Source: Arthrobacter gallicola
GTDB taxonomy: Bacteria; Actinomycetota; Actinomycetes; Actinomycetales; Micrococcaceae
Assembly (NCBI RefSeq): GCF_014836775.1
Contig: NZ_JACSQD010000005.1
Location: forward strand, 147,514 to 211,513
Length of the DNA: 64,000 bases
Direction: 5' to 3'
The notes beneath the pieces are model-generated. The model saw only the letters and a program-made list of their open reading frames with translations. It made no database searches and was not told the DNA's origin. The translations under genes were made by a program, and so were the position numbers. This document shows positions 1 through 8,804 of the stretch, piece by piece. Within the stretch, counting starts at the first letter, position 1. Every line of letters starts with the position of its first letter.

Positions 1-72
1 TCCCCCGACTGGACTCGAACCAGTAACCCTTCGATTAACAGTCGAATGCTCTGCCAATTGAGCTACGGGGGA
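1..72 (-). tRNA. tRNA-Asn (GTT), first copy, 3' base outside window
   Basis: On the minus strand the sequence folds as a tRNA. The acceptor stem is TCCCCCG with CGGGGGA, the T-arm has GGTTCGAGTCC, and the anticodon loop reads CTGTTAA, giving anticodon GTT (Asn). The discriminator base lies just before position 1 and is missing from the window. It is identical over its length to the copy at 200-272. Confidence 0.95.
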
Positions 73-199
73 AAGCGGCGACATCAGTCTACAGGACTTT
101 CAGGCTGTCACCGAACCGTTGATCCTGCCTCCCGCCGTCGGACACCCGGCAGGAAGAAGGCCCCTGACCTGCGATATCAACAGGTCAGGAGCCTATTTG

Positions 200-272
200 C
201 TCCCCCGACTGGACTCGAACCAGTAACCCTTCGATTAACAGTCGAATGCTCTGCCAATTGAGCTACGGGGGA
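200..272 (-). tRNA. tRNA-Asn (GTT), second copy
   Basis: Complete minus-strand tRNA identical to the copy at 1-72. The acceptor stem pairs 201-207 with 266-272, the anticodon is GTT, and the discriminator is G (complement of c200). The flank just upstream of the tRNA 5' end (273-295) resembles the same flank of the first copy (73-93), so the duplication probably included part of the promoter region. Confidence 0.95.
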
Positions 273-377
273 AAGCGCGACTATTACTCTACAGAGGATC
301 CGCCGAGAAACGAAATCCAGGCCCTCCCCGGCGGGCCGGCAGCGCGGACAACCCACCGGGAACGTTTTGGCGCCGCC

Positions 378-2369
378 CTACTGAATCTCCCGCAGCGCCC
401 GGCGCTGCATCTCCAGTTCCATGAGTTCACGGTTCAGCTGCTGGAACAGCGCCGGATCAGCCCCCGGATCCAGCCGCTGGAGCTGGCCGAGTTTCTCCGC
501 CTTGAGGTGGGTCACCTGGAGTTCAAACAGCCGGTTGAGGATGTCGCGGCAGTACAGCGCCAGGGCGTCGGCATCCCTGGCCGGAATCGGCGTCACCGCC
601 AGTTCGCTGACAAACCCGCGCAGCGCATCCGGAAGCTCCTGCCGCACCTGTTCCACCCACGCGGCCGGCGAACCCGGAACCGTGCCGGCAGCGCGGATCG
701 CATTGTGCACTGCCACATAGGCCGGGACGGTGAAGCGTGCGGCTTTGAACCTCTCCCACTGCCCCTCGTCCAGCATTCCGGGCTGCTGCAGGACAACCTC
801 CAGGGACTGACGTTCCATCCGTGCCGCCGGATCGTTGGGATCAGGGCGTGCGAACGCCTGCTGCGCCTGCTCCGGCACCTGCCCGGGTGCCTCACCGGGA
901 GACTGCTGGCCGGTGTGCTGGCCGGTGTGCTGGCCCGGATGCTGCCCGCCGGGCCGCTGGGAGCGGTCCGGGCCACCGCGCTGCGCACCGCTTCCGGCAT
1001 CCCGGGCGTCCTGGCGGGTGCCGGTTCCCTCGCGCTGCCGTTTGGCGGCCGAGTTGACCGCGCGCAGGACGTCGTCCACTTCGCTGCCCAGCCAGCCGGC
1101 CAGTTCCCGGGCGTAGGCGGGGCGCATCGCGGGATCACGGATGTCCGCAACGACCGGAGCTGCTGCGCGCAGGGCCGCGATGCGGCCCTCCACGGTGTTG
1201 AGATCGAATTTGGCCAGCGTGGAGCGGATCGCGAACTCGAACAGCGGGCGCCGGGAGCGGATCAGTTCCGCGACGGCGGCGTCCCCCTGCTGCTGCCGGA
1301 TGTCGCAGGGATCCATCCCGTTCGGGTCCACGGCCACGAAGGTCTGCGCGGTGAAGCGCTGGTCCTCCTCAAAGGCGCGCAGGGCTGCCTTCTGGCCGGC
1401 GGCGTCGCCGTCGAAGGTGAAAATCACCTCTCCCCCGGTGCCGTCGTCGGACAGCAGGCGGCGGGCAATCTTGATGTGATCCGTGCCGAAGGCCGTGCCG
1501 CAGGTCGCGACGGCGGTGGTGATCCCGGCCAGGTGGCAGGCCATCACATCGGTGTAGCCCTCCACCACCACCAGCTGACGGTCCTTGGCGATGGACCGTT
1601 TGGCGAGGTCGATCCCGTATAGCACCTGCGATTTCTTATAGAGCGGGGTTTCCGGGGTGTTGAGGTACTTGGGGCCTTGGTCATCTTCGTAGAGCTTGCG
1701 CGCCCCGAAGCCGATCACCGCTCCGGTGAGGTCACGGATGGGCCAGATCAGCCGGCCGCGGAACCGGTCATAGAAACGGGAGGCATCGGATCCGGTGGAG
1801 AACATACCGGTCTGCGCCAGCTCCTCGCGGGTGAACCCCTTGCCGGTGAGGTGCTTGAGCAGCGAGTCCCAGCTCTGCGGGGCATAGCCCACACCGAAAT
1901 GCTCCGCGGCCGCCGGATCGAAGCCGCGTTCCTGCAGGAAACTGCGGGCCGCCGCGGCACCGGGCGTCAGCAGCTGGGTCCGGAAGAACTCAGCGGCTAC
2001 CTTGTGGGCATCGAGCAGGCGCTGCCGCTTGCCCACGTCCTCTCGCCGGGGCCCGGTTCCGCCGTCCTCGTACCGCAGTTCGTAGCCCAGCCGGGCGGCC
2101 AGCTTCTCCACGGTTTCGGAGAAGGAGCCGTGGTCCATCTTCTGGACAAAGGAGATGACATCGCCGCTCTCCCCGCAGCCGAAACAGTGGTAGGTCCCCA
2201 CCTGCGGACGGACGTGGAAGGACGGGGAGCGTTCGTCGTGGAAGGGGCACAGCCCCTTGTAGGAGCCGATCCCGGCGGACTTCAGCGTGACATATCCATC
2301 CACAACCGCCTTGATGTCGGTGCGGGAACGTACTTCGTCAATGTCTTCGCGTTTAATCAGGCCGGCCAT
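378..2369 (-). CDS. dnaG: DNA primase DnaG
   Basis: Synthesises RNA primers at the replication fork. The 663-aa protein begins with a zinc-ribbon of C41, H44, C62 and C65. A catalytic core follows, with a TOPRIM domain holding E270 (in VVVEGYTDVMA) and D320/D322 (in FTFDGDAAG). Residues about 440-490 form a Gly/Gln/His-rich linker with short repeats, typical of a flexible tether. The C-terminal part would be the DnaB-helicase-binding domain. It is the last gene of the leftward run dusB-dgt-dnaG and starts 61 bp after the dgt stop. Length and motif order fit bacterial DnaG. Confidence 0.97.
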   Translation of the reverse strand: MAGLIKREDIDEVRSRTDIKAVVDGYVTLKSAGIGSYKGLCPFHDERSPSFHVRPQVGTYHCFGCGESGDVISFVQKMDHGSFSETVEKLAARLGYELRYEDGGTGPRREDVGKRQRLLDAHKVAAEFFRTQLLTPGAAAARSFLQERGFDPAAAEHFGVGYAPQSWDSLLKHLTGKGFTREELAQTGMFSTGSDASRFYDRFRGRLIWPIRDLTGAVIGFGARKLYEDDQGPKYLNTPETPLYKKSQVLYGIDLAKRSIAKDRQLVVVEGYTDVMACHLAGITTAVATCGTAFGTDHIKIARRLLSDDGTGGEVIFTFDGDAAGQKAALRAFEEDQRFTAQTFVAVDPNGMDPCDIRQQQGDAAVAELIRSRRPLFEFAIRSTLAKFDLNTVEGRIAALRAAAPVVADIRDPAMRPAYARELAGWLGSEVDDVLRAVNSAAKRQREGTGTRQDARDAGSGAQRGGPDRSQRPGGQHPGQHTGQHTGQQSPGEAPGQVPEQAQQAFARPDPNDPAARMERQSLEVVLQQPGMLDEGQWERFKAARFTVPAYVAVHNAIRAAGTVPGSPAAWVEQVRQELPDALRGFVSELAVTPIPARDADALALYCRDILNRLFELQVTHLKAEKLGQLQRLDPGADPALFQQLNRELMELEMQRRALREIQ

Positions 2370-2430
2370 ATATCCAGCTTATTCTCCGGTGCCAAATTGG
2401 CCGGTCAGGATGCCTGCCGCTGTGGAGAAC

Positions 2431-3714
2431 TCACCACAGTGCCGGGACCGGGCCCACCAGGCGCTCATGCAGCGCCAGCGCCGAGCCGTCCGTGAGTGAG
2501 GCGACCTGGTCGATCACCACACGCAGCCGGGCGCCGTCGTCGTCCGCCGCCCGCCAGTCCGCGGCGAACATCGGTTCCAGGTGGCGGTCCCCGGTGGCGG
2601 CGAGCTGGGCCACCAGGTTGGTGAGGACCTCGCGCTGGCGTTCGTAGAGCGGCTGGCGCTGGTCGGTGGTCATCACGAACGTGGTGGCCAGGCCCTTCAT
2701 CACCGCGATTTCGAGCTGTGTCTCCTCCGGGACCACCATTTCGGCGTTGTACCGGGTCAGCGGGTCGGTGCCATAAATTCCGCGGGTCGCTTCCAGGGCG
2801 CTGGAGCAAAAGCGGCCGATGAGCTGGCTGGTCATGTCCTTCAGCGCGGCCATCGCCCGGCGGCTTCCATCGGATTCACGGACCCAGACGGCTTCGGCTT
2901 CGAGCCGCGCCAGTGCTGCCTCGACAGCCGCCGTTTCGGCCGTGGGAACGTACCACTGCTGGGTGTAGCCGATCACCCGGGCGCGCTGGTCCGGATTATC
3001 CAGCCACTTGAGCTGCACGTGCCCGGCAACGATGGCGTCCTCGACGTCGTGCACGGAGTAGGAGATGTCATCGGCCAGGTCCATGACCTGGGCTTCCAGG
3101 CAGGAACGGCCGGCCGGGGCACCGTCCCGCAGCCAGGTGAAAACCGGCAGATCGTCCTCGTACACCCCGAACTTGGTGGTGCGCTGCCCGTTGACCAGGG
3201 GGGCGTCGACGGCGGACCACGGGTATTTGCAGGAGGCGTCCAGGCTGGCCCGGGTCAGGTTCAGGCCCGCTGGCGAACCGTCGGGTGCGATGATCTTCGG
3301 TTCCAGCCGGGTCAGCAGCCGCAGGGTCTGGGCGTTGCCCTCAAACCCTCCGATGGCGTGCGCGATGTCGTTCAGCGCCGTCTCGCCGTTGTGGCCGAAG
3401 GGAGGGTGGCCCAGGTCGTGCGAGAGGCAGGCGGCATCAACGACGTCGGGATCGCAGCCCAGCGCGTTACCCAGTTCCCGCCCCACCTGGGCCACTTCCA
3501 GGCTGTGGGTCAGACGGGTCCGCACGAAGTCGTCGGTATCCGGGGCAACCACCTGGGTCTTCGCGCCGAGCCGGCGCAGGGCCGAGGAATGCAGCACCCG
3601 GGCCCGGTCGCGGCCAAACTGGGTGCGGTTGGTGTTCTTCGCCGGCTCGTCGACCCAGCGTGCCAGGTCGACGTCGGTGTAGCCTGCGGTGCGGAAAGCC
3701 TGCGGAAAGGTCAT
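2431..3714 (-). CDS. dgt: dGTP triphosphohydrolase (HD superfamily)
   Basis: Hydrolyses dGTP (or other dNTPs) to the nucleoside and triphosphate. The 427-aa protein carries HD-domain metal ligands: H70 in RLTHSLEV, H99-D100 in LSHDLGHPPFGHNGE, and a later Asp in the MDLADDISYSVHD segment. Substrate specificity cannot be read from the sequence; many actinobacterial members are annotated deoxyguanosinetriphosphate triphosphohydrolase-like. The start lies 6 bp after the dusB stop, so the two are probably cotranscribed, with dnaG following. Confidence 0.93.
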   Translation of the reverse strand: MTFPQAFRTAGYTDVDLARWVDEPAKNTNRTQFGRDRARVLHSSALRRLGAKTQVVAPDTDDFVRTRLTHSLEVAQVGRELGNALGCDPDVVDAACLSHDLGHPPFGHNGETALNDIAHAIGGFEGNAQTLRLLTRLEPKIIAPDGSPAGLNLTRASLDASCKYPWSAVDAPLVNGQRTTKFGVYEDDLPVFTWLRDGAPAGRSCLEAQVMDLADDISYSVHDVEDAIVAGHVQLKWLDNPDQRARVIGYTQQWYVPTAETAAVEAALARLEAEAVWVRESDGSRRAMAALKDMTSQLIGRFCSSALEATRGIYGTDPLTRYNAEMVVPEETQLEIAVMKGLATTFVMTTDQRQPLYERQREVLTNLVAQLAATGDRHLEPMFAADWRAADDDGARLRVVIDQVASLTDGSALALHERLVGPVPALW

Positions 3715-3720
3715 GGAGAA

Positions 3721-4893
3721 TTAGCCGCCTGATACGTCGAGTTCGGCTGCCGCGATGATGGCTTTTTGGGCGGGGTTCAGTTCCCGGCCGTCAAGCCAGC
3801 CTTCGGGCAGGGCTGTCTTTTTGGGTGTTCCGGCCCGGCCGCGGGGACCTTCGGCGTCCGCGCCCGGGTACGGAGCGGTGGGGTCCAGCTCGGCGAGGAG
3901 CCCGCGCAGGACCTCGAGGGAGGGCACAGTGGCCAGCTTAGCCCGGAGGTCTCCGCCCACCACGTAGCCCTTGAAGTACCAGGCCATGTGTTTGCGGATA
4001 TCCCGCAGGGCAATTACTTCGTCGCCGAAGGTCTCCACCAGCAGTTCGGCATGGCGGTAGACGCTGTCCGCCACTTCCTTCAGGCCGGGCCGGTGCCGCT
4101 CGTCGCGGCCCTCGAAAGCTGCCTGGAGGTCGGCGAAGAGCCAGGGGCGGCCCTGGCAGCCGCGGCCGATGACGACGCCGTCCACGCCTGTCTCATCCAC
4201 CATCCGGACAGCGTCCTCCGCGGACCAGATATCTCCGTTGCCCAGCACCGGAACGTCCGGCAGTGCGTCGCGCAGCTCGGCAATGGCATTCCAGTCCGCC
4301 TTGCCCGAATAGAACTGGGACGCGGTGCGGCCGTGCAGGGTCACCGCCGCCACCCCGGCGTCGCGGGCGATCCGGCCGGCCTCGAGGAAGGTGAGGTGGT
4401 CGTCGTCGATGCCCTTGCGCATCTTGATGGTCAGCGGGACATTGCCCTTGGACGCTTCTCGGACGGCGGTCTGGACGATGGCAGTGAACAGGTCCAGCTT
4501 CCAGGGCAGCGCGGACCCGCCACCCTTGCGGGTGACCTTGGGAACCGGGCAGCCGAAGTTGAGGTCGATGTGGTCTGCGCGGTCTTCTTCCACCAGGATC
4601 CGGATGGCAGCGCCGACGGTGACCGGGTCCACACCATAGAGCTGGACGGAGCGGATCGATTCGTCGTCATCGTGCTCGATGATGCGCATCGATTCCGGCG
4701 AGCGTTCCACCAGGGCCCTGGACGTCACCATTTCAGTGACGTACAGCCCGCCGCCGTATTCACGGCACAGCCGGCGGAAGGCCCGGTTGGTAATGCCGGC
4801 CATGGGCGCCAGGATCACCGGCGTGTCCACGGTCAGCGGGCCCAGCTTCAAAGGCGGCAGTTCAAGCTTGAGGTTTGGGGTCGCAACAGTCAC
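3721..4893 (-). CDS. dusB: tRNA-dihydrouridine synthase DusB
   Basis: FMN-dependent enzyme that reduces specific uridines in tRNA to dihydrouridine. The 390-aa protein has the family opening APMAGITNRAFRRLCREYGG, the catalytic cysteine C115 in LNFGCPVPKV, and the phosphate-binding GNGDI segment of the TIM barrel. The start is GTG at 4893, chosen because the family N-terminus begins about 25 residues later and a purine-rich AGAGAA lies just upstream. First gene of the leftward dusB-dgt-dnaG group. Confidence 0.94.
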   Translation of the reverse strand: MTVATPNLKLELPPLKLGPLTVDTPVILAPMAGITNRAFRRLCREYGGGLYVTEMVTSRALVERSPESMRIIEHDDDESIRSVQLYGVDPVTVGAAIRILVEEDRADHIDLNFGCPVPKVTRKGGGSALPWKLDLFTAIVQTAVREASKGNVPLTIKMRKGIDDDHLTFLEAGRIARDAGVAAVTLHGRTASQFYSGKADWNAIAELRDALPDVPVLGNGDIWSAEDAVRMVDETGVDGVVIGRGCQGRPWLFADLQAAFEGRDERHRPGLKEVADSVYRHAELLVETFGDEVIALRDIRKHMAWYFKGYVVGGDLRAKLATVPSLEVLRGLLAELDPTAPYPGADAEGPRGRAGTPKKTALPEGWLDGRELNPAQKAIIAAAELDVSGG

Positions 4894-5113
4894 GTTTCTA
4901 TTCTCTCAATACTGTGCAAATCCAAGTCCGGTGCGGATCAAACCTGTGCAAACCCTCCACGGGCCGCGGGGTGTCCTGAGCTGCGGATCGGAACCGTTGA
5001 CACCGGCCAGCCTCCCTCCTAGGGTTCAGGTGCCACAGCAAGGCACTCCCGTGCCGTGAGGCACTTCCGTTTCAAGAGGTTCCAGCGCTGCAACCCGGAA
5101 ATGAGGTCTCTCC

Positions 5114-6562
5114 ATGTCAACTGCCACTCATCGGTCCGCCAGCTCCGAAAGAGGACTGGCCCGCACTGCCCAAGCTCTGGCCCGCTGGACTGAAAAGTGG
5201 TTTCCGGACGCGTACATCTTCGCTCTCGGCGGCGTCGTCATCATAGCGCTGGCTGCTCTGGTCAACGGCTCGTCGGCGCAGTCCGTGGTGGATGCCTTCG
5301 GTAACGGGTTCTGGGACCTGACGGCTTTCACCCTGCAGATGTCCATGGTGGTCCTCACCGGCTACGTCGTCGCGACCTCTCCCCCTGTGGCCAGGCTGAT
5401 CAGCCGCCTGGCCCGCGTACCGCAGAGCGCTGCGACGGCGGTGAGTTTCGTGGCTCTCCTGTCGATGTCCGTTTCGGTGCTGAACTGGGGGCTCAGCATC
5501 GTGTTCGGAGGATTGCTGGCGCGGGCCATTGCCCGGCGCACGGACCTGCGGGTTGACTACCGGGCCCTGGGCGCGGCCGCGTTTATGGGCCTTGGGGCGG
5601 TCTGGGCGCTGGGACTGTCCTCTTCTGCCGCCCAGCTGCAGGCGACGGCAGCGTCCCTGCCTCCTGCCCTGCTGGAAATCACCGGTGTGCTGGACTTCGG
5701 CAAGACCATCTTCACCTGGCAGTCCATGCTCACCTGCCTCATCCTGATCGCCCTGACCACGGTAATCGCGCACTTCTCCGCCCCTACGGGAGATGCCATC
5801 CGCACCGCGAAGGACCTCGGCGTGGACCTGGACGATCAGCCGGAACCAGCCGCACAACGGGAACGGCCCGGTGAGTGGCTGGAGTACAGCGCGATCCTGC
5901 CCGTTCTGCTGGGGCTGCTGACTGCGGGCTGGCTCGTCTCGCAGTTTGCCTCCAAGCCGTTCCTCAGCGTGATCTCCAGCCTCAACGCCTATCTGCTGGT
6001 GTTCCTCGTGCTGGGACTTGTCCTGCACCGGACGCCCAGGAATTTCCTGCAGGCCGTCACCAAAGCCGTCCCGGCCACGGCCGGGATCCTCGTGCAGTTT
6101 CCCCTCTATGCATCCATGGCTGCCATCCTCACCAAGGCGGAAGGAGCCGGCGGTGTGACCCTGTCGGAGCATCTGGCCGGGTTCTTCACCGACATCGGAT
6201 CGGGCGGGGCTTTCGCGGTCGTCATCGCCGTGTACACCATGATTCTCGGGATTTTTGTGCCGTCCGGCGGCGGCAAATGGCTGGTTGAGGCACCGTACGT
6301 GATGCAGTCCGCGACGGATGTGGACATGAACCTGGGCTGGACGGTGCAGATCTACAACGTGGCGGAAGCCCTCCCGAACCTGATCAACCCGTTCTTTATG
6401 CTGCCCCTGCTGGCCGTGCTGAAGCTGCGGGCACGGGACCTGGTGGGGTTCACCTTCCTGCAGTTCATCTTCCACCTGCCGGTGGTGCTGCTGCTGGTCT
6501 GGCTGCTTGGCATGACCTTCAGCTTCGAACCGCCGGTCATTCCCGAGCCGGCCGCCCCCTGA
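5114..6562 (+). CDS. Short-chain fatty acid transporter (AtoE family)
   Basis: Predicted inner-membrane permease of the AtoE/SCFA-transporter family, moving short-chain fatty acids such as acetoacetate or butyrate. The 482-aa protein has about 11-12 hydrophobic segments. The family-typical LSMSVSVLNWGLSIVFGG region lies near residues 115-135, and the C-terminal part holds FVPSGGGKWLVEAPY. No ketone-body or fatty-acid catabolic genes are adjacent, so the substrate is open. It is a single gene, convergent with the YibE/F gene, and the two 3' ends overlap by 26 bp. Confidence 0.85.
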   Translation: MSTATHRSASSERGLARTAQALARWTEKWFPDAYIFALGGVVIIALAALVNGSSAQSVVDAFGNGFWDLTAFTLQMSMVVLTGYVVATSPPVARLISRLARVPQSAATAVSFVALLSMSVSVLNWGLSIVFGGLLARAIARRTDLRVDYRALGAAAFMGLGAVWALGLSSSAAQLQATAASLPPALLEITGVLDFGKTIFTWQSMLTCLILIALTTVIAHFSAPTGDAIRTAKDLGVDLDDQPEPAAQRERPGEWLEYSAILPVLLGLLTAGWLVSQFASKPFLSVISSLNAYLLVFLVLGLVLHRTPRNFLQAVTKAVPATAGILVQFPLYASMAAILTKAEGAGGVTLSEHLAGFFTDIGSGGAFAVVIAVYTMILGIFVPSGGGKWLVEAPYVMQSATDVDMNLGWTVQIYNVAEALPNLINPFFMLPLLAVLKLRARDLVGFTFLQFIFHLPVVLLLVWLLGMTFSFEPPVIPEPAAP

Positions 6563-7976
6563 GGGCCGCCCGTTCGCGCAGGCCCGGCTGGGCTCCGGTA
6601 GTGGGGTCGATTCCCTGCCCCGGACCAGCCGGTGCCGCGGCGGAAACGGCATCCTCCCCGCCGGCATCCTCCGCGTCCTGCGCCGCCGTTTCTCCGCTCC
6701 GCGGGCTGCCTACGGCCTTGACCACCAGGACGGCGACGGCGGTGGTCACCGGGATCGCCAGCACCAGGCCGATAGAGCCGACCAGGGTCCGGATCACCTC
6801 TTCCGCAAGCTCCCCGCCGGTCAGGGATTCCAGCACGGTGCGGTCGTAGAGCGAGACCAGGATCAGGACCGGCAGCGCGGCACCGGCGTAGGCGAACGCG
6901 ATGGTGTAAACAGTGGACGCAATATGGTCCCGGCCCACCCGCATGGCACCGCTGAACAGCCGCTTCGCCGAGGCACCGGGGGCCAGTTCATACATTTCCC
7001 AGACCGCGGAGGACTGGGTGATCGTGACGTCGTTCAGCACGCCCAGGCCGGAGATGATGAGCCCGCACAGAATGATGCCGGAGATGGAGAGCTGATCCGA
7101 GGCGTTGATCAGCGTGTAGGCATTTTCATTGTCGACGCCGATCAGATGGGCCGCGTCGGTAGCCCAGGCCGCCAGCCCGGCAGTGATGGCCAGCCCGAAC
7201 AGTGTCCCCAGCAGTGCGGTGGAGGTTCGGGCGGAGAATCCGTGGGCGAAGTAGAGGACGCCGATCATGATGACGCTGGATCCCACCAGCCCGAGCAGCA
7301 GCGGCGGCTTGCCCTCCACCAGGCCCGGGAGGATGAACCCGGCGAGTACGGCGTAGGCTCCGCCCAGGCCGATCAGCGCCCGCAGGCCGCGCCAGCGCGC
7401 GACGGCGATCACCACCGCCGCATAGAGGACCGCCAGGACGGCAATGGGCACGCTGCGCACGAAGTCCATAAAGATATAGGGCGGCGCGCCGCTGTCCACC
7501 ATCACGTTTTCCAGGTTGAGGTACCGGACGGTGTCGCCGGCTTCGATGGCATTGGTTTTTGCTACTTCCGGCGGCACCTCGACCGGAACAGCTGCTCCGC
7601 CGCCGGAGGGAAGTGTGTACGCGACCTGGCACTGGGGAGCCTGAACCCCTGCCTGGGTGAGGGTTGCCGAGGATGGGCAGTCCTCCACGGACACCCGCTG
7701 GACGGAACCGGTGTCGATGCTGACACCGTCTGCCGTGGCGTACGGATCGGCAACGTTGATTTCCTGTGCCTGCCCGTCCGGCCAGAGCAGCAGCATGCCG
7801 GTGACGGCCAGCAGTCCCAGGGGAACCAGGATCCAGGCCAGCAGCCGGTTGGCACGGCGCCGGGCTGCGAGCGCGGCCCGGGTGGGTTCGCCCGCGGTGG
7901 GGAGATGACTGTGTCCCAAAGTGTTCCTCACTGGTTCCTCGGCGGACCAGGTGCCCGCAGGGGTAAGCGTCCCCAT
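6537..7976 (-). CDS. YibE/F family membrane protein
   Basis: Polytopic membrane protein of unknown function, 479 aa. After a cytoplasmic N-terminus there is one transmembrane segment (about 45-65), then an extracytoplasmic domain of about 100 residues containing two Cys (in EDCPSS and PQCQVAY). About seven membrane helices with the conserved YibE/F features (LNDVTITQSSAVWE) follow. The C-terminal tail is Ala/Gly/Glu-rich. Family members in Gram-positive bacteria have been linked to transport, but no substrate can be assigned. It overlaps the convergent transporter gene by 26 bp. Confidence 0.85.
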   Translation of the reverse strand: MGTLTPAGTWSAEEPVRNTLGHSHLPTAGEPTRAALAARRRANRLLAWILVPLGLLAVTGMLLLWPDGQAQEINVADPYATADGVSIDTGSVQRVSVEDCPSSATLTQAGVQAPQCQVAYTLPSGGGAAVPVEVPPEVAKTNAIEAGDTVRYLNLENVMVDSGAPPYIFMDFVRSVPIAVLAVLYAAVVIAVARWRGLRALIGLGGAYAVLAGFILPGLVEGKPPLLLGLVGSSVIMIGVLYFAHGFSARTSTALLGTLFGLAITAGLAAWATDAAHLIGVDNENAYTLINASDQLSISGIILCGLIISGLGVLNDVTITQSSAVWEMYELAPGASAKRLFSGAMRVGRDHIASTVYTIAFAYAGAALPVLILVSLYDRTVLESLTGGELAEEVIRTLVGSIGLVLAIPVTTAVAVLVVKAVGSPRSGETAAQDAEDAGGEDAVSAAAPAGPGQGIDPTTGAQPGLRERAALRGRPARE

Positions 7977-8037
7977 TCTTCCAAGCCGGAGTACGGATGC
8001 CGAATCCGGTGCAGCATCCCGCCCAAAAGTGCGTTAG

Positions 8038-8070
8038 ACTGACTGGTCAGATTAAAACTGACTGGTCAGT
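8038..8070. promoter_or_regulatory. Two identical TetR-type operator sites
   Basis: CTGACTGGTCAG occurs at 8039-8050 and again at 8058-8069, spaced 19 bp apart, which is close to two helical turns. Each copy is a near-perfect dyad (CTGAC-TG-GTCAG) of the kind bound by TetR-family dimers. They lie 57-88 bp upstream of the ABC-ATPase start in the gap to the divergent YibE/F gene. The likely ligand is the TetR protein at the end of this cassette (inference). Confidence 0.75.
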
Positions 8071-8126
8071 ACAAAAACGTTCCAGTCCCGGCCGGGGTTT
8101 TCCCCCGAATCCCAGAAAGGCACCTA

Positions 8127-8804
8127 GTGCAACCGGTAATCACCGCGGAAGGCCTCAGCCTCTCCGCCGCCCGGGGCCGCGTCTACGGCCCGCTCAGCTT
8201 TGACGTAGCCGATCCCCTCAGCGTGCTCTGCGGCCCCGTCGGCAGCGGCCGCACCAGCCTGCTGCTTACCCTCTCGGGCCGGATGAAAGCCGGCAGCGGC
8301 AGCCTGACCGTCCTGGAGCGTTCCCTCCCCCGGGACGCCCGGGCGGTTCAGAAACAGACGGCAATCGCCGGTTTCGAGGGCATTGATGACCTGGAGCCCG
8401 GCGTCACCGTCGGCCAGGCTGTCCGTGAGCGGCTCGCCTGGCTCTCCCCCTGGTGGAGCTTCGTTCCCAAAGCCACGGACCGCCAGGTCACCCGCGCCTG
8501 CGCACCCGTGTTCGGGGAGACCGCCATTCCCGGCGCGTCCACCGTGATCTGGGATCTGGGCGAGGCAGAGAAGTTCCTGCTGCGCCTCTCCCTGGCGATG
8601 CTCAGCACGCCGCAGATCCTGTTCGTTGATGACATCGAGCAGCTTCACAGCGAAACCGCACGCCGCCTGGTCTGGGAATGCCTGGCCGCCATTGCCGCCG
8701 CCGGCACCGCCGTCGTTGTTGGCGCTGCGTCCCTGGAAAACGACCTCTGGGACTCTCTCCCCATCCAACCGTCCGCACTGCTGCTCAGCCAGGAGGCCCG
8801 CTGA
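8127..8804 (+). CDS. ABC-type ATPase-like subunit with altered active-site motifs
   Basis: A 225-aa ABC nucleotide-binding-domain-like protein, probably partner of the membrane protein encoded next. The P-loop reads GPVGSGRTS, with Arg where Walker A normally has Lys. The signature region reads DLGEAEKFLLRLSLAML instead of LSGGQ. The Walker B region is ILFVDDIEQ, with Asp in place of the catalytic Glu. The fold looks intact but hydrolysis may be weak or absent (inference). GTG start with AGAAAGG seven bases upstream. The stop overlaps the next start (TGATG), so translation is probably coupled. Confidence 0.75.
   Translation: MQPVITAEGLSLSAARGRVYGPLSFDVADPLSVLCGPVGSGRTSLLLTLSGRMKAGSGSLTVLERSLPRDARAVQKQTAIAGFEGIDDLEPGVTVGQAVRERLAWLSPWWSFVPKATDRQVTRACAPVFGETAIPGASTVIWDLGEAEKFLLRLSLAMLSTPQILFVDDIEQLHSETARRLVWECLAAIAAAGTAVVVGAASLENDLWDSLPIQPSALLLSQEAR

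Noticed and set aside
246..1622. 458-aa plus-strand open frame opposite dnaG
   Set aside because: Antisense shadow of a clearly coding primase gene; composition reflects the opposite strand.
5117..6667. 516-aa minus-strand open frame opposite the fatty-acid transporter
   Set aside because: Shadow frame, rich in Arg/Gly/Gln, with no domain; the plus-strand frame has clear membrane helices.
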